This document shows positions 1 through 8,484 of a DNA stretch of 64,000 bases, piece after piece. The stretch lies in assembly GCA_016124855.1 (NCBI GenBank), contig WGMX01000013.1, positions 1 to 64,000 on the forward strand, read 5' to 3'. Numbering within the stretch: the first letter of the stretch is position 1; each line of letters opens with the position of its first letter. This stretch comes from Anaerolineaceae bacterium. GTDB lineage: Bacteria; Chloroflexota; Anaerolineae; Aggregatilineales; Phototrophicaceae. Made by a program: the position numbers and the translations under genes. The notes below the pieces were generated by a model, which was given only the letters and a program-made list of their open reading frames with translations, searched no databases and was not told where the DNA came from.

Positions 1-123
1 CTGGTGCGCGCTCGTCTATGGGCTTATTGGATTTTTCACATGTCTCTTGATGACCCTGACATGGTAAAAGTTCCCCGTGCCTTGCTGGAGCGCTTCACCG
101 ATTTACTGGCTTATGCCGCCTAA
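1..123 (+). CDS. C-terminal fragment of an unidentified protein
   Basis: An open frame runs from the window edge to a TAA at 121-123 and gives 40 residues ending LLERFTDLLAYAA. The start lies outside the window. The fragment is too short to assign a family. It reads on the same strand as the oxidoreductase that follows, but 121 bases of non-coding sequence separate them and that gene has its own ribosome binding site. Confidence 0.5.
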   Translation: MVRARLWAYWIFHMSLDDPDMVKVPRALLERFTDLLAYAA

Positions 124-244
124 TGTACAAAGTCCAGCTTATGTTGTGCCATTTGCCCCTTAACTTATCTCTCTTTGTGGAGAGCGCTGCCTAAAAAATC
201 TTCCGTAGTAAATTTATTCAAATTCATTTTGAGGAAATCATATT

Positions 245-1222
245 ATGACTATACCAACCATAGGCGTTATTTTTCATCCCACCAATCCACCGGAAGTCCT
301 TGGCGAATTTGCCCGTAAGGCCGAAGCAGGTGGCTTTGATGAAGTCTGGTTGTGGGAAGATTCCTTTTGGGCAGGGGCATTAACTTCCGCTGCCACCATG
401 CTTGCTGCCACATCTCGTATCAAAGTGGGTATCGGTCTGATGCCTGCTACTGTACGTAACCCGTTATTTTTCGCTATGGAAATTACGACTTTAGCGCGGT
501 TATATCCCGGACGTTTTCTGCCGGGGTTCGGACATGGTGTGGATGTCTGGCTGAAGCAAATGGGGGCAGCACCCAAATCGACCATGAAAGCGCTCGAAGA
601 AACCGTCAATGCAGTTCGCGCACTTTTGCTTGGCGAAAGTGTAACGATGCATGGCGATTATGTGCAGTTTGAAAATGTCCAATTGAAGGTCATGCCCAAA
701 CAGCAGCCACCGCTTTATATTGGCGCGATTCGTGAAAAATCAATGCAGCTTGCCGGACGGGCGGGTGATGGCACGATTTTGACCGAGATGGCTTCACCAG
801 CTTATGTGCGTTGGGCGCGTGACCAAATCAAAATTGGTATGGCTCAAAGTGGTCGTAGCGAGAATAAACTGGTTGTGTTTACCTATGCCAAAGTGGACAA
901 GGACAGCCAGCAAGCGCGTCTGCCAGTTCGCAAAATTCTCGGTGAAACCTTGAGTTGGGCTAGACCTCATTTAACTCCACTCGGCATTGCGGATGAAGCG
1001 GCGCAGCTTTTTGATGCGGTTGGTCCCGAAAAAACCGCCGAACAAATGCCCGAAGCATGGCTTGACGAAATTTCCTCTTCTGGCACACCTGAACAAGCCG
1101 CAGCCACCATAAAACGCTTGGGTGAGGCTGGTGCAGACTCAATCGTCTTACTGCCGCCGAAGGGTGACCCCGCTTGCTTGGACGAATACATCACCTATTT
1201 GATGCCTTTGCTCAAACAATGA
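245..1222 (+). CDS. LLM-class (luciferase-like) flavin/F420-dependent oxidoreductase
   Basis: A 325-residue single-domain luciferase-like TIM-barrel protein. It opens with a short beta strand (IGVIFHPTNPPE) followed by FARKAEAGGFDEVWLWED, then the SRIKVGIGLMP strand and the GRFLPGFGHG loop that lies near the cofactor in this family. PPLYIGAIREKSMQLAGRAGDG is the typical later strand-helix. Family members oxidise or reduce diverse small molecules using FMN or F420; the substrate cannot be read here. An SD-like GAGG precedes the ATG by about 10 bases. It is a different subfamily from the second luciferase-like gene at 13251. Cytoplasmic. Confidence 0.85.
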   Translation: MTIPTIGVIFHPTNPPEVLGEFARKAEAGGFDEVWLWEDSFWAGALTSAATMLAATSRIKVGIGLMPATVRNPLFFAMEITTLARLYPGRFLPGFGHGVDVWLKQMGAAPKSTMKALEETVNAVRALLLGESVTMHGDYVQFENVQLKVMPKQQPPLYIGAIREKSMQLAGRAGDGTILTEMASPAYVRWARDQIKIGMAQSGRSENKLVVFTYAKVDKDSQQARLPVRKILGETLSWARPHLTPLGIADEAAQLFDAVGPEKTAEQMPEAWLDEISSSGTPEQAAATIKRLGEAGADSIVLLPPKGDPACLDEYITYLMPLLKQ

Positions 1223-1266
1223 GGTATAGTATCCTTTTTATATCTCAATAAAGAATCCAAACTGTT

Positions 1267-3084
1267 ATGTCATCCCGTAAGAAGTCGCGTAACCAGTGGT
1301 ATCGGATGGATTTGCATCTGCATACCCCTGCGTCGGCGGACTATCAAGAACCCAATACCACTTATTTAGACATTTTACGCAAGGCAGAGTTTCGCGGCAT
1401 CGACATGATCGCTATGACCGACCACAATTCAGTGGCAGGTTATTCGCACATGATGCGCGACATCGAGCAGCTTACCTATCTGGAAGGTCTAGGGCGGGCG
1501 CAGCCGGACGAGCTCAAACGGCTGGTCGAATATCGCCGCTTGCTTGAGAAAATTTTGGTGCTGCCCGGTTTTGAATTCACCGCCACCTTTGGCTTTCATA
1601 TCCTCGGTATATTTGCGCCCTCAACGCCGGTGCGCTTAATAGAGCATCTGCTGCTGAGCTTGAATGTACCGCCGCATGTTTTGGACGAAGGCAATTCGGA
1701 AGTAGGCGCATCCGCTGATGTGCTGACCGCTTACGAAACCATCAATACATCCGGTGGCATTTGCATCGCGGCTCACGTCAATAGCAGTCACGGTGTCGCC
1801 ATGCGCGGCTTCGACTTCGGCGGACAAACCAAGATCGCTTATACTCAAGATCGTTATCTTCATGCCCTCGAAGTCACGGACTTGGGGCGGCAAGATCGTA
1901 ACAGTACCGAACGCTTTTTTAATGGTACAAAATCGGGTTACGACCGCCGGATGCGCTGCATTCAAGGTTCGGATGCGCACCGACTAAATGCACTCCCCAA
2001 CACCGATAAAAATGCCAAAAATGCGAACCTCGGCGTGGGTGACCGTGTAACCGAAGTGCTGCTCCCAGAACGCAGCTTTGAAGCGCTTCTGGAAATGTTT
2101 CAAGGTACAGATTTTTCGCGCACGCGGCCCTACAATCCCAGTCGCCAGCCGTTGGACTATATTCAGGCGGCGCGGGAAGAGGGCGCTTCGCTCGTCCAAT
2201 CGTTTCACGAGATCATGACCAAAGCAGGTGGTCGGCTCTACAGTATCATTGCCGATGTCTGTGCCTTCGCCAATACTAACGGCGGTACTATCTATGTCGG
2301 CCTCACCTCCGACCCTAAGCGTACGCCACGCGGGATCGAAAATGCACAAGAAGGAATCGACATCCTCCAACAAGAAATCAGTCGCATGATTAGCCCGCGC
2401 TTGGACGTAGAAATTGATATGCAGGAAACGCAAGGCAAACCAATCATTCGTCTGCAAGTCCCGTCGGGCGGTGACCGTCCCTATGCCATCGATGACAACA
2501 AAATTTATGTTCGAGATGAGGCCGATACCACTTTGGCTGTGCGTGATGAAATTGTAAATTTGGTGCGGCAGGGCTTGAAGATTCAAGTGGAAGCCTCCCC
2601 GCCGGAACCGCCGCCTATCCCGAATGATCCGCCTCGTCCGAAAGCGAAACGTTTCGCCCCGATTGTTGATGAAACGGCTCCGGTCATTGAGCCTGTCCCG
2701 CCGGAAACGCCATCTCCAACAGCCGGTGTCGAAATCATCGGCGAGGAACAGCGCGGCGACGAACGCTATTACACCATGCGTGATTTGCGTAACAGCAACA
2801 TTGTCCAAAATGTTACACGCTCGTCTGCCCGGCGCTTGTGGCATTATGCCATCAAGCAGCACGAAGGCAATCTACCCCGTCAAGATAAAGTGACGTGGCA
2901 TGGTGACATCGGCTTATGGCAGCGCTACGTCAAAAACGGCGAGACTCGTTATGATTTGGTGCAGCGCGTGGACGGCCAGATGCGCGTTTACTATGGGGTG
3001 ACGGATAGCGGAATGCCCGGCGCATGGCAGGTATTCCTCGTACCTGAAGAAGCCGAATCTATCGATCCACAACGTAAAGAATAA
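1267..3084 (+). CDS. PHP-domain protein fused to an AlbA_2/Schlafen-type domain
   Basis: A 605-residue multidomain protein. Residues about 13-270 are a PHP metal-dependent phosphoesterase domain: HLHT at 17-20, TDHN at 51-54, and later AAHVNSSHG and QGSDAH motifs supply the expected metal ligands. Residues about 300-435 match the AlbA_2 (Schlafen-like, divergent AAA/DNA-binding) domain, with FANTNGGTIYVG followed by a conserved beta-rich half. A proline-rich linker (about 447-490) leads to an unrecognised C-terminal domain of about 110 residues rich in Trp and Tyr. PHP domains hydrolyse phosphoesters, including nucleotide and nucleic-acid substrates; AlbA_2 is found in regulators and some RNases. 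The combination suggests a nucleic-acid or nucleotide hydrolase, which is inference. It ends 4 bases before the next gene, so the two are likely co-transcribed. Confidence 0.8.
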   Translation: MSSRKKSRNQWYRMDLHLHTPASADYQEPNTTYLDILRKAEFRGIDMIAMTDHNSVAGYSHMMRDIEQLTYLEGLGRAQPDELKRLVEYRRLLEKILVLPGFEFTATFGFHILGIFAPSTPVRLIEHLLLSLNVPPHVLDEGNSEVGASADVLTAYETINTSGGICIAAHVNSSHGVAMRGFDFGGQTKIAYTQDRYLHALEVTDLGRQDRNSTERFFNGTKSGYDRRMRCIQGSDAHRLNALPNTDKNAKNANLGVGDRVTEVLLPERSFEALLEMFQGTDFSRTRPYNPSRQPLDYIQAAREEGASLVQSFHEIMTKAGGRLYSIIADVCAFANTNGGTIYVGLTSDPKRTPRGIENAQEGIDILQQEISRMISPRLDVEIDMQETQGKPIIRLQVPSGGDRPYAIDDNKIYVRDEADTTLAVRDEIVNLVRQGLKIQVEASPPEPPPIPNDPPRPKAKRFAPIVDETAPVIEPVPPETPSPTAGVEIIGEEQRGDERYYTMRDLRNSNIVQNVTRSSARRLWHYAIKQHEGNLPRQDKVTWHGDIGLWQRYVKNGETRYDLVQRVDGQMRVYYGVTDSGMPGAWQVFLVPEEAESIDPQRKE

Positions 3085-3088
3085 ATCT

Positions 3089-4042
3089 ATGACACTCATC
3101 ACACTCGACGATATTCAACATGCACGTCAGGTTATCACTGGAAAACTCCACCGCACACCCATCTTAACTGCCTCACTCCTCGGCGACATGCTCGGTGTCA
3201 ATTTGCTCTTTAAGGCCGAGTTATTTCAGAAAACGGGTTCGTATAAACCGCGTGGAGCAATCAACAAGCTCAACAGTTTGTCTGCTGAAGCCCGCGCCAA
3301 CGGCGTGGTATCCATGTCAGCAGGGAACTTTGCCGCAGGCTTGGCATATGCTGCCTCAATCATGGGTGTAAAAGCCACCATCGTCATGCCCGAAGCCGCT
3401 GTCAAAGGCAAGGTCGCCGCGACCCGTGCTTATGGCGCAACCGCCTTATTACACGGTGTCGGTAAAGACCTCGTGCCTAAAGCGATGGAATTGGCTGAAC
3501 AACAGCATTTAACCTTCGTGCATCCATTCGATGATCCGATGGTGATTGCTGGAACAGGAACGGTTGGCTTGGAAATTCTTGAGGACGTTCCCGCACCGGA
3601 TTTCATTTTTGTTCCGGTGGGTGGTGGCGGATTAATCGCCGGTGTGGCGACGGCTGTTAAACTGCTGCATCCTGCCACAAAGATCATCGGTGTCGAACCG
3701 ACTGGCGCAGTCAAAATGCTTCTCAGCTTGCAGCATCATCAAGCGATGGCCGCAGAAAAGCTCAATACGATTGCGGATGGTTTGGCAGCACCATTTGCCG
3801 GCAAGCATACACTGGAACATGTCGAGCACTATGTAGATGAAGTGGTGTTGGTATCCGACGACGAAATCAAGGAAGCGATGCTCTTGATTATGGAGCGGGG
3901 TAAATTGTTTGTTGAACCATCAGGTGCAGCCGGATTTGCAGCACTCTTGACTCACAAGGTCAATGTTCCAGCGGGCAATACTGTAGTCTGTGTGTTATCC
4001 GGTGGCAACATTGACCGCGAAAAACTGAAAGCGATTTTGTAG
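3089..4042 (+). CDS. threonine dehydratase / Ser-Thr ammonia-lyase-type PLP enzyme
   Basis: A 317-residue fold-type II PLP enzyme. The PLP lysine is K53 in KTGSYKPRGA. The phosphate-binding glycine loop VPVGGGGLIAG is near residue 180, and the C-terminal VLSGGNID is the typical cofactor-ring contact. Length matches the catabolic, ACT-less type (TdcB-like) rather than biosynthetic IlvA, which carries a C-terminal regulatory domain. The expected reaction is L-threonine to 2-oxobutanoate plus ammonia; serine dehydratase or serine racemase activity is also possible in this family. The ATG lies 4 bases after the PHP gene stop, indicating one transcript. Cytoplasmic. Confidence 0.9.
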   Translation: MTLITLDDIQHARQVITGKLHRTPILTASLLGDMLGVNLLFKAELFQKTGSYKPRGAINKLNSLSAEARANGVVSMSAGNFAAGLAYAASIMGVKATIVMPEAAVKGKVAATRAYGATALLHGVGKDLVPKAMELAEQQHLTFVHPFDDPMVIAGTGTVGLEILEDVPAPDFIFVPVGGGGLIAGVATAVKLLHPATKIIGVEPTGAVKMLLSLQHHQAMAAEKLNTIADGLAAPFAGKHTLEHVEHYVDEVVLVSDDEIKEAMLLIMERGKLFVEPSGAAGFAALLTHKVNVPAGNTVVCVLSGGNIDREKLKAIL

Positions 4043-4062
4043 TGAAAACTCTCAGCATTTAA

Positions 4063-4102
4063 CTTGGCGTTCTTTGCGTCTTGCGGTTCAATTATATTTT
4101 TG
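4063..4102 (+). repeat. dispersed 'CTTGGCGTTC...GCGGTTCAAT' repeat, copy 1
   Basis: The stretch reads CTTGGCGTTCTTTGCGTC then TTGCGGTTCAATTATATTTT. A closely related, longer copy lies at 9993-10082 and a shorter reverse-oriented one at 22479-22520. It lies in the 3' gap between the PLP-enzyme gene and the convergent hypothetical gene. It has no ORF of its own. Confidence 0.6.
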
Positions 4103-4133
4103 TCTTGCAGCCTACTTCCATTTTATAGTCTTT

Positions 4134-4700
4134 CTACCGCACACCGCCAACAGTGCTCCCCGGCAGCAAATAACGCGTGTGGAACCAGCTATCATCCACT
4201 GTCCACGGTTCGCCTTCCGTACCCACACATAACCACGCGCCAGCCGAGGCTAATACCGGTTTCGAACTTTCGATACTTTGCACGTAGGTATTTTCTTTGA
4301 GCTTTTTAGCCCAAACACCGGCCACCTTATAAAAGGGCTTACAACCTAAACTCATCAGATGGCGCTCAGTTTGTGATGGTTTCCAGCGCGCATCATCCCA
4401 CGTTTTATAGGTCTTGGCGAAAATTTTGGGTTCAATCGGGCGCGGTTCGTATTCATCAAGGCTGTGTTTCAATGTGTCGCCCGCGACATAAGCAATAATA
4501 TATCCGGCACGCGCTACCAGTGTATCCCATTGTGTTTTGATGATCTTGGGTGCTTCAGACTGTGGCAGTACCCGTGCCATTGTCACTCGCTTTACAGGGC
4601 GGTAGTATTGGAATCCCTGTTCCACAAGTTGTCTGTCTGTCCATTTACGGGCTTGGTATATGGCTGGACGGGCGACCAAATTATTATCGGCTGGACTCAT
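4134..4700 (-). CDS. uncharacterised protein, 188 residues
   Basis: The product has no signal peptide or membrane segment. The core reads ARAGYIIAYVAGD, a Glu/Pro stretch, then PKIFAKTYKTWD; further on are PFYKVAGVWAKKL and WLCVGTEGEPWTVDDSWFHTRYL. This recalls the PGDYG-type small domain in which a beta hairpin ends in GD and is followed by I/F-F-x-x-T-Y, but the match is loose and I give no function. The ATG at 4700 is chosen over an upstream GTG at 4715 because AAGGGA sits 6 bases before it. It is convergent with the PLP-enzyme gene. Confidence 0.6.
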   Translation of the reverse strand: MSPADNNLVARPAIYQARKWTDRQLVEQGFQYYRPVKRVTMARVLPQSEAPKIIKTQWDTLVARAGYIIAYVAGDTLKHSLDEYEPRPIEPKIFAKTYKTWDDARWKPSQTERHLMSLGCKPFYKVAGVWAKKLKENTYVQSIESSKPVLASAGAWLCVGTEGEPWTVDDSWFHTRYLLPGSTVGGVR

Positions 4701-4759
4701 ATTATGTCCCTTCACGTACGTTTCCTAAAGAAAGTATAACGTATTTTTTCGGATGTGCG

Positions 4760-4782
4760 CCCCCCTACAATGAAGGGGTTTA
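4760..4782. repeat. C-rich hairpin, partner of 46190-46210
   Basis: CCCCT and AGGGG arms enclose an ACAATGA loop. CCCCCCTACAAT followed two bases later by AGGGGTT recurs at 46190-46210. Both copies lie upstream of a minus-strand gene. Confidence 0.45.
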
Positions 4783-4964
4783 TTGTAGTAATTGTGTTTT
4801 ACTAGGGTTTGTTTTGCGTTTGTTTTCGCGGATTAACAATTGAGATTTATGAAACTCATCATTCCTGTGGTCCCTTGGTTTTCAGCTCGTTTGGTTGACC
4901 TGTTTTCTTGGCCTAATAAATAAATATCCAACATCCTGCCCGAATCATTGTTGCTGTTTACTGA

Positions 4965-4993
4965 TTGCGAACTCTCTTTAGACCGACTACAAT
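4965..4993 (+). promoter_or_regulatory. sigma70-like promoter for the transglutaminase pair
   Basis: TTGCGA, a 17-base spacer and TACAAT, ending 34 bases before the ATG at 5028. The same TTGCGA -35 with a 17-base spacer precedes the TIR gene. Confidence 0.45.
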
Positions 4994-5027
4994 GCCATTC
5001 TATGGCATATCATCGAGGTCACTCTCT

Positions 5028-5870
5028 ATGCGCGTCCGTGTTGGTTGCAGCATTGAATATGAATTCCCTCAGCCAACCCCTATGTTGATGGCCATCCGCC
5101 CGCCGCAGATGTATGACCATCGACTTATAGAAGAACAACGCATTGTCACGCCCAACGTGACCTTGCACGACTACACCGATAGCTACCGCAACACGATATG
5201 GCGGCTGATGGCTCCTCAAGGACGCTTGTCTGTTGTCTATGACGCGCTGGCGGATGTACCCCCTACAGGCGATGTAGTGCTGCCCGACTTGCCCAAAACG
5301 CCTGTCGAAAGTTTGCCCGACGAAGTCATTGTTTTCACCTTGCCCAGTCGTCTCTGTCCGTCCGATTTGTTTATTCCTGACGCTTGGGCTTTGTTCGGAA
5401 ATATTATCGGTGGATGGGCGCAGGTGCAAGCCGTTTGCGACTGGTTGCATACCAACGTCACCTATGCCAAAGGGACAATCTCGACAACTACTGCTTGGGA
5501 TGCTTACCAGCAGCGCAGCGGTGTTTGCCGTGACTTCGCCCATCTCGGCGTGTCCTTTTGTCGGGCGTTGAACTTCCCCGCGCGTTATGTCTGTGGCTAT
5601 CTGCCAGACATCAATGTACCATTTGATCCAACCCCAATGGATTTTCATGCATGGTTTGAGGTATATATAGATGGAGAGTGGCGTACATTCGATGCGCGGC
5701 ACAATATCCCGCGTATCGGGCGCGTGTTGATTGCGCGTGGGCGTGATGCGGTAGATACAGCTTTCGCGACGATTTATGGCGGAGCACAGTTGATTAACTT
5801 CAAAGTATGGGCTGATCAGGTCGCTGATGATTTACATCTCAGCGATGCGCCGCTGCCAATCAAAGCATAA
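5028..5870 (+). CDS. transglutaminase-like cysteine protease-fold protein
   Basis: A 280-residue protein of the bacterial transglutaminase-like family. The N-terminal third is a beta-rich domain (MRVRVGCSIEYEFPQPTPM). The papain-like core carries Cys in SGVCRDFAHLGVSFCR, His in MDFHAWFEVYIDGEW and Asp in TFDARHN, so the catalytic triad is complete. Members are cytoplasmic amidases or proteases of unknown substrate. The ATG at 5028 is chosen over an upstream in-frame TTG at 4965 because GAGG lies about 10 bases before it and because the TTG overlaps the -35 box. It is followed after one base by a second transglutaminase-like gene, so they form an operon. Confidence 0.85.
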   Translation: MRVRVGCSIEYEFPQPTPMLMAIRPPQMYDHRLIEEQRIVTPNVTLHDYTDSYRNTIWRLMAPQGRLSVVYDALADVPPTGDVVLPDLPKTPVESLPDEVIVFTLPSRLCPSDLFIPDAWALFGNIIGGWAQVQAVCDWLHTNVTYAKGTISTTTAWDAYQQRSGVCRDFAHLGVSFCRALNFPARYVCGYLPDINVPFDPTPMDFHAWFEVYIDGEWRTFDARHNIPRIGRVLIARGRDAVDTAFATIYGGAQLINFKVWADQVADDLHLSDAPLPIKA

Positions 5871-5871
5871 G

Positions 5872-6795
5872 ATGAGGACTCAACACTTGTCCCAACATTT
5901 TGATTTTATTGACCACCACAGCGTCAGTTGGGGTGATGTGCGGCGGGTACGCTGTCGCTTTTATAACCGTTTTCACTACGAATATCCCGGCCCCATCCAC
6001 GATTTAAAACAGCGCCTTGTGGTGATTCCCGCCGACCATTACGGTACGCAGCAGCTAAGACATCACCAGCTTACCGTTGACCCAACCCCCATCACTACAC
6101 GGCAGGCAACCGACCGTTTTGGTAACCGGATTCTCGAATTCGAAATTCCGACTGCCGAACACACCGTATCTTTTGATATCTCGCTGGAAATCGAAAATCA
6201 CTTTATGCCGGAGCATCGTCCTTCAGTATTAGCGTCCAAACGTCAATATTATCTCCAGCCGACCCCCCTTACGGCGCCCAATCGCCAGATCAATACCATT
6301 GCCCGCGATTTGCAGCGTCAGGCCAGCACGCCGCAGCAGCTTGCACAATCCATCCACGATTATGTCTACGATATTATGCAGTATGCCGAGGGGGTCACCA
6401 CTGTTGCCACCACTGCCGCCGAAGCGCTCGAAATCGAACATGGCCTGTGTCAGGACTACGCCCATATCATGATCGCCATTTGTCGCAGCGCTGGTTTAGC
6501 CGCGCGTTACGTTTCCGGTCACTTGCTCGGTGAAGGCGGATCACACGCATGGGTAGAAGTGCTGCTGCCTACCGATAGAGGCTATAGCGCCTTTGCCTTT
6601 GATCCCACCAATAACCGCCAACCACATCTCGGTTATATTACTGTCGCTGTCGGTCGAGATTATCGCGATGTATCACCGACTTCCGGCAGCTATAAGGCAC
6701 CCTACGGTGGACACCTCACCTGTAGCAAACGGGCAGGGCTAACACTGGTTGAATACAGTAGCGGCGAGATTGTAGAAATTCACTCAATCCACTAA
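5872..6795 (+). CDS. transglutaminase-like protein with N-terminal beta domain
   Basis: A 307-residue protein. Residues about 15-110 form the bacterial transglutaminase-like N-terminal domain (VRCRFYNRFHYEYPGPIHDLKQRL and a run of beta strands). The catalytic core has Cys in HGLCQDYAHIMIAICR, His in GGSHAWVEVLL and Asp in AFDPTNN. The ATG one base after the preceding stop is used; an in-frame start 45 bases upstream would overlap the first gene. This type is often paired with a second transglutaminase, an alpha-E protein and an ATP-grasp protein; here only the two transglutaminases are present. Function is probably isopeptide or peptide cleavage in the cytoplasm, by inference. Confidence 0.85.
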   Translation: MRTQHLSQHFDFIDHHSVSWGDVRRVRCRFYNRFHYEYPGPIHDLKQRLVVIPADHYGTQQLRHHQLTVDPTPITTRQATDRFGNRILEFEIPTAEHTVSFDISLEIENHFMPEHRPSVLASKRQYYLQPTPLTAPNRQINTIARDLQRQASTPQQLAQSIHDYVYDIMQYAEGVTTVATTAAEALEIEHGLCQDYAHIMIAICRSAGLAARYVSGHLLGEGGSHAWVEVLLPTDRGYSAFAFDPTNNRQPHLGYITVAVGRDYRDVSPTSGSYKAPYGGHLTCSKRAGLTLVEYSSGEIVEIHSIH

Positions 6796-6799
6796 ATAT

Positions 6800-7471
6800 T
6801 TATCGCCGTCCGATAAGCCGTGCCGCTGACCATCCTAAGAAATTAGCAATCACATCCCGCGCCGTATCATCAGCACTCCACATCATATTAATTTTGCTAA
6901 TGTCGCCGCCTTGCAGTTCCAATTCGTGGTTATGTACCCGATACTCCCCATATTCCCAGATAAATGTCAGCGCCGCCAATACCCCGAACGTTGCTAAAGA
7001 CGGATGCTCATTGCACCAACGGACAAACTGCGTGAATAAACTTTTATTGGTCGGTTCAAGCTCTGCCGCCGTTTGCAGGGTATCTTGTACCAGTACCGTC
7101 AGCGCAAAACCGGTCGCACTGTGTGGGATGGCGTCCAATCCTAAACCCGCGACTCGAATATCCCCCATATCCCCTTTGAAAATGTTGAACTTGGGATGCG
7201 ACAGAATATAACCGGCTGCCAGCGGCGCAACATAAACCACATACTTGGGATTATCGCGCACCATCTCATCCATGACGTCCTCTACCAAATTGGAAGGCTT
7301 CCGCTTCGATGGAATCAACAGCCGCAGTACATCCGGTAGCAGCAGCGTAATTGAGTTCGTGATCAAATGCGGCAGCCACGTCGTTGACATATGATACTCA
7401 CGCCGGTTAGCGTCGGCTGTAGCCGCCAGTACACCCCAGATGCCGTAACGCAGCAGGTCAGGTAGCTTCAA
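6800..7471 (-). CDS. DUF2238/YjdF-like integral membrane protein
   Basis: A 223-residue protein with three or four hydrophobic segments (about 30-50, 80-95, 120-140 and 170-185). The signature is a His before a hydrophobic helix (LDAIPHSATGFALTVL), a helix ending IWEYGEYRVH, and SADDTARDVIANFLGW at the C-terminus. This order of HxxxGF, WExxE and DTxxDxxxNxxG is what I know from the DUF2238 (YjdF) family. No function is established. It is convergent with the second transglutaminase gene, 4 bases apart. Confidence 0.6.
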   Translation of the reverse strand: MKLPDLLRYGIWGVLAATADANRREYHMSTTWLPHLITNSITLLLPDVLRLLIPSKRKPSNLVEDVMDEMVRDNPKYVVYVAPLAAGYILSHPKFNIFKGDMGDIRVAGLGLDAIPHSATGFALTVLVQDTLQTAAELEPTNKSLFTQFVRWCNEHPSLATFGVLAALTFIWEYGEYRVHNHELELQGGDISKINMMWSADDTARDVIANFLGWSAARLIGRR

Positions 7472-7507
7472 TCCAATCCTCTTTCGTTAATCCAACACAA
7501 CTAGCCT

Positions 7508-7513
7508 TATAAT
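7508..7513 (+). promoter_or_regulatory. -10 box for the EEP hydrolase gene
   Basis: TATAAT lies 42 bases before the ATG at 7555. The -35 position holds only a weak match (around CGTTAA at 7485-7490). Confidence 0.3.
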
Positions 7514-7554
7514 AACGCTCGTCTGTAAATGAGTCCTGAGCCATATGGAGGACA

Positions 7555-8373
7555 ATGCCCACATTTTCGTTACTCACCTTTAACTGTTATGGCGTGCCAA
7601 CACCCGGCACCAGCGGACGTTTGAAGCTGCTTGCTCACCACCTTAATCATCTGGATATGTCGGCGGTTTGTTTGCAAGAAGTGCAGTCTAATCGTCATCG
7701 TCGTCTATTCGAGCGTGAATGTGGTAGTTACTCGTCTCGTGCCTACGAGCCGTTTATCCATGCGCCCAAAGGTGGCCTGCTAACGCTCTCCCGCTCCCCG
7801 ATTGTTCATTCCGAGTTCAATCTCTTTACCGAGCGCGGCCTCTGGTATACACCGGCCTTAGCCGATTGGATTCTCCACAAAGGTATTTTAATTACCCGCA
7901 TTGATTGGGAACATATGCCCGTTGTGTTGATTAACACTCACCTCACCGCCAACTACATGGGTGATTGGAGTCGTACCAACCCCTTCGCCAAGCACGAATA
8001 TAACCAACTGCGCCAGCTTGCTGCCTGCGTCCAAGCACAACCTTCTGATGCGCTCGTACTGGTCTGCGGTGATTTTAATATTCCGCGTGGCAGTTGGATG
8101 TACGAAGCTTTCCTCGAAGAAAGCGGCCTAACTGATCCATTGGCAGGTAATCTCCAACCGACCTTGCGCCCGCGTTCCATCTTGCCCGACCGTTATATCA
8201 TGCCCATTGATTTCGCCCTGTGGCGCGCCCCTCAAACGCATACCGTCGATGTCCAAAGCCGCTTTCAGTTCGAAGAAGTCATCCCCCATAACAACAAACA
8301 CGTCGAACTTTCTGATCACTACGCCGTCGAATTGCTTGTAAATATTACTAGCGCTCGTCGTTTATCGAGCTAA
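7555..8373 (+). CDS. endonuclease/exonuclease/phosphatase (EEP) family protein
   Basis: A 272-residue soluble EEP-fold hydrolase. The metal and catalytic motifs appear in the usual order: Asn in LLTFNCYG, Glu in VCLQEVQ, His in LINTHLTANY, Asp and Asn in VCGDFNIPRGS, and Asp-His in LSDHYAVELL. It has no signal peptide or membrane segment, unlike the three EEP proteins at 26319-29442. Family members cleave DNA, RNA, phosphoinositides or sphingomyelin; the length and the Tyr/His-rich insert recall sphingomyelinase-like members, but the substrate is not determinable. GGAGG stands 4 bases before the ATG. Monocistronic. Confidence 0.85.
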   Translation: MPTFSLLTFNCYGVPTPGTSGRLKLLAHHLNHLDMSAVCLQEVQSNRHRRLFERECGSYSSRAYEPFIHAPKGGLLTLSRSPIVHSEFNLFTERGLWYTPALADWILHKGILITRIDWEHMPVVLINTHLTANYMGDWSRTNPFAKHEYNQLRQLAACVQAQPSDALVLVCGDFNIPRGSWMYEAFLEESGLTDPLAGNLQPTLRPRSILPDRYIMPIDFALWRAPQTHTVDVQSRFQFEEVIPHNNKHVELSDHYAVELLVNITSARRLSS

Positions 8374-8412
8374 AAGTAATTACTTTATGATCAAGCATGA
8401 AGATAAAATACT

Positions 8413-8441
8413 TTGCGATTTTAACTTGTAGTGCTTATAAT
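8413..8441 (+). promoter_or_regulatory. sigma70-like promoter for the TIR gene
   Basis: TTGCGA, a 17-base spacer and TATAAT, ending 43 bases before the ATG at 8485. Confidence 0.5.
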
Positions 8442-8484
8442 GCTTTCCTACTAATTGTTGCTTCCGAACCAGTGAAAGTCAAAT

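Larger units (their letters stand above)
4701..5027. other. 327-base intergenic region with a C-rich hairpin and a promoter
   Basis: Divergent gap between the hypothetical gene (minus) and the transglutaminase pair (plus). It holds a small hairpin at 4760-4782 (CCCCCCTACAAT then AGGGGTTTA), almost identical to the sequence at 46190-46210, and a sigma70-like promoter at 4965-4993. Nothing else recognisable. Confidence 0.5.

Noticed and set aside
1984..2862. 292-codon ORF antisense to the PHP-AlbA_2 gene
   Set aside because: It is a shadow of a well-supported gene on the other strand; the residue pattern (Arg/Asn/Phe-rich) is typical of antisense frames.
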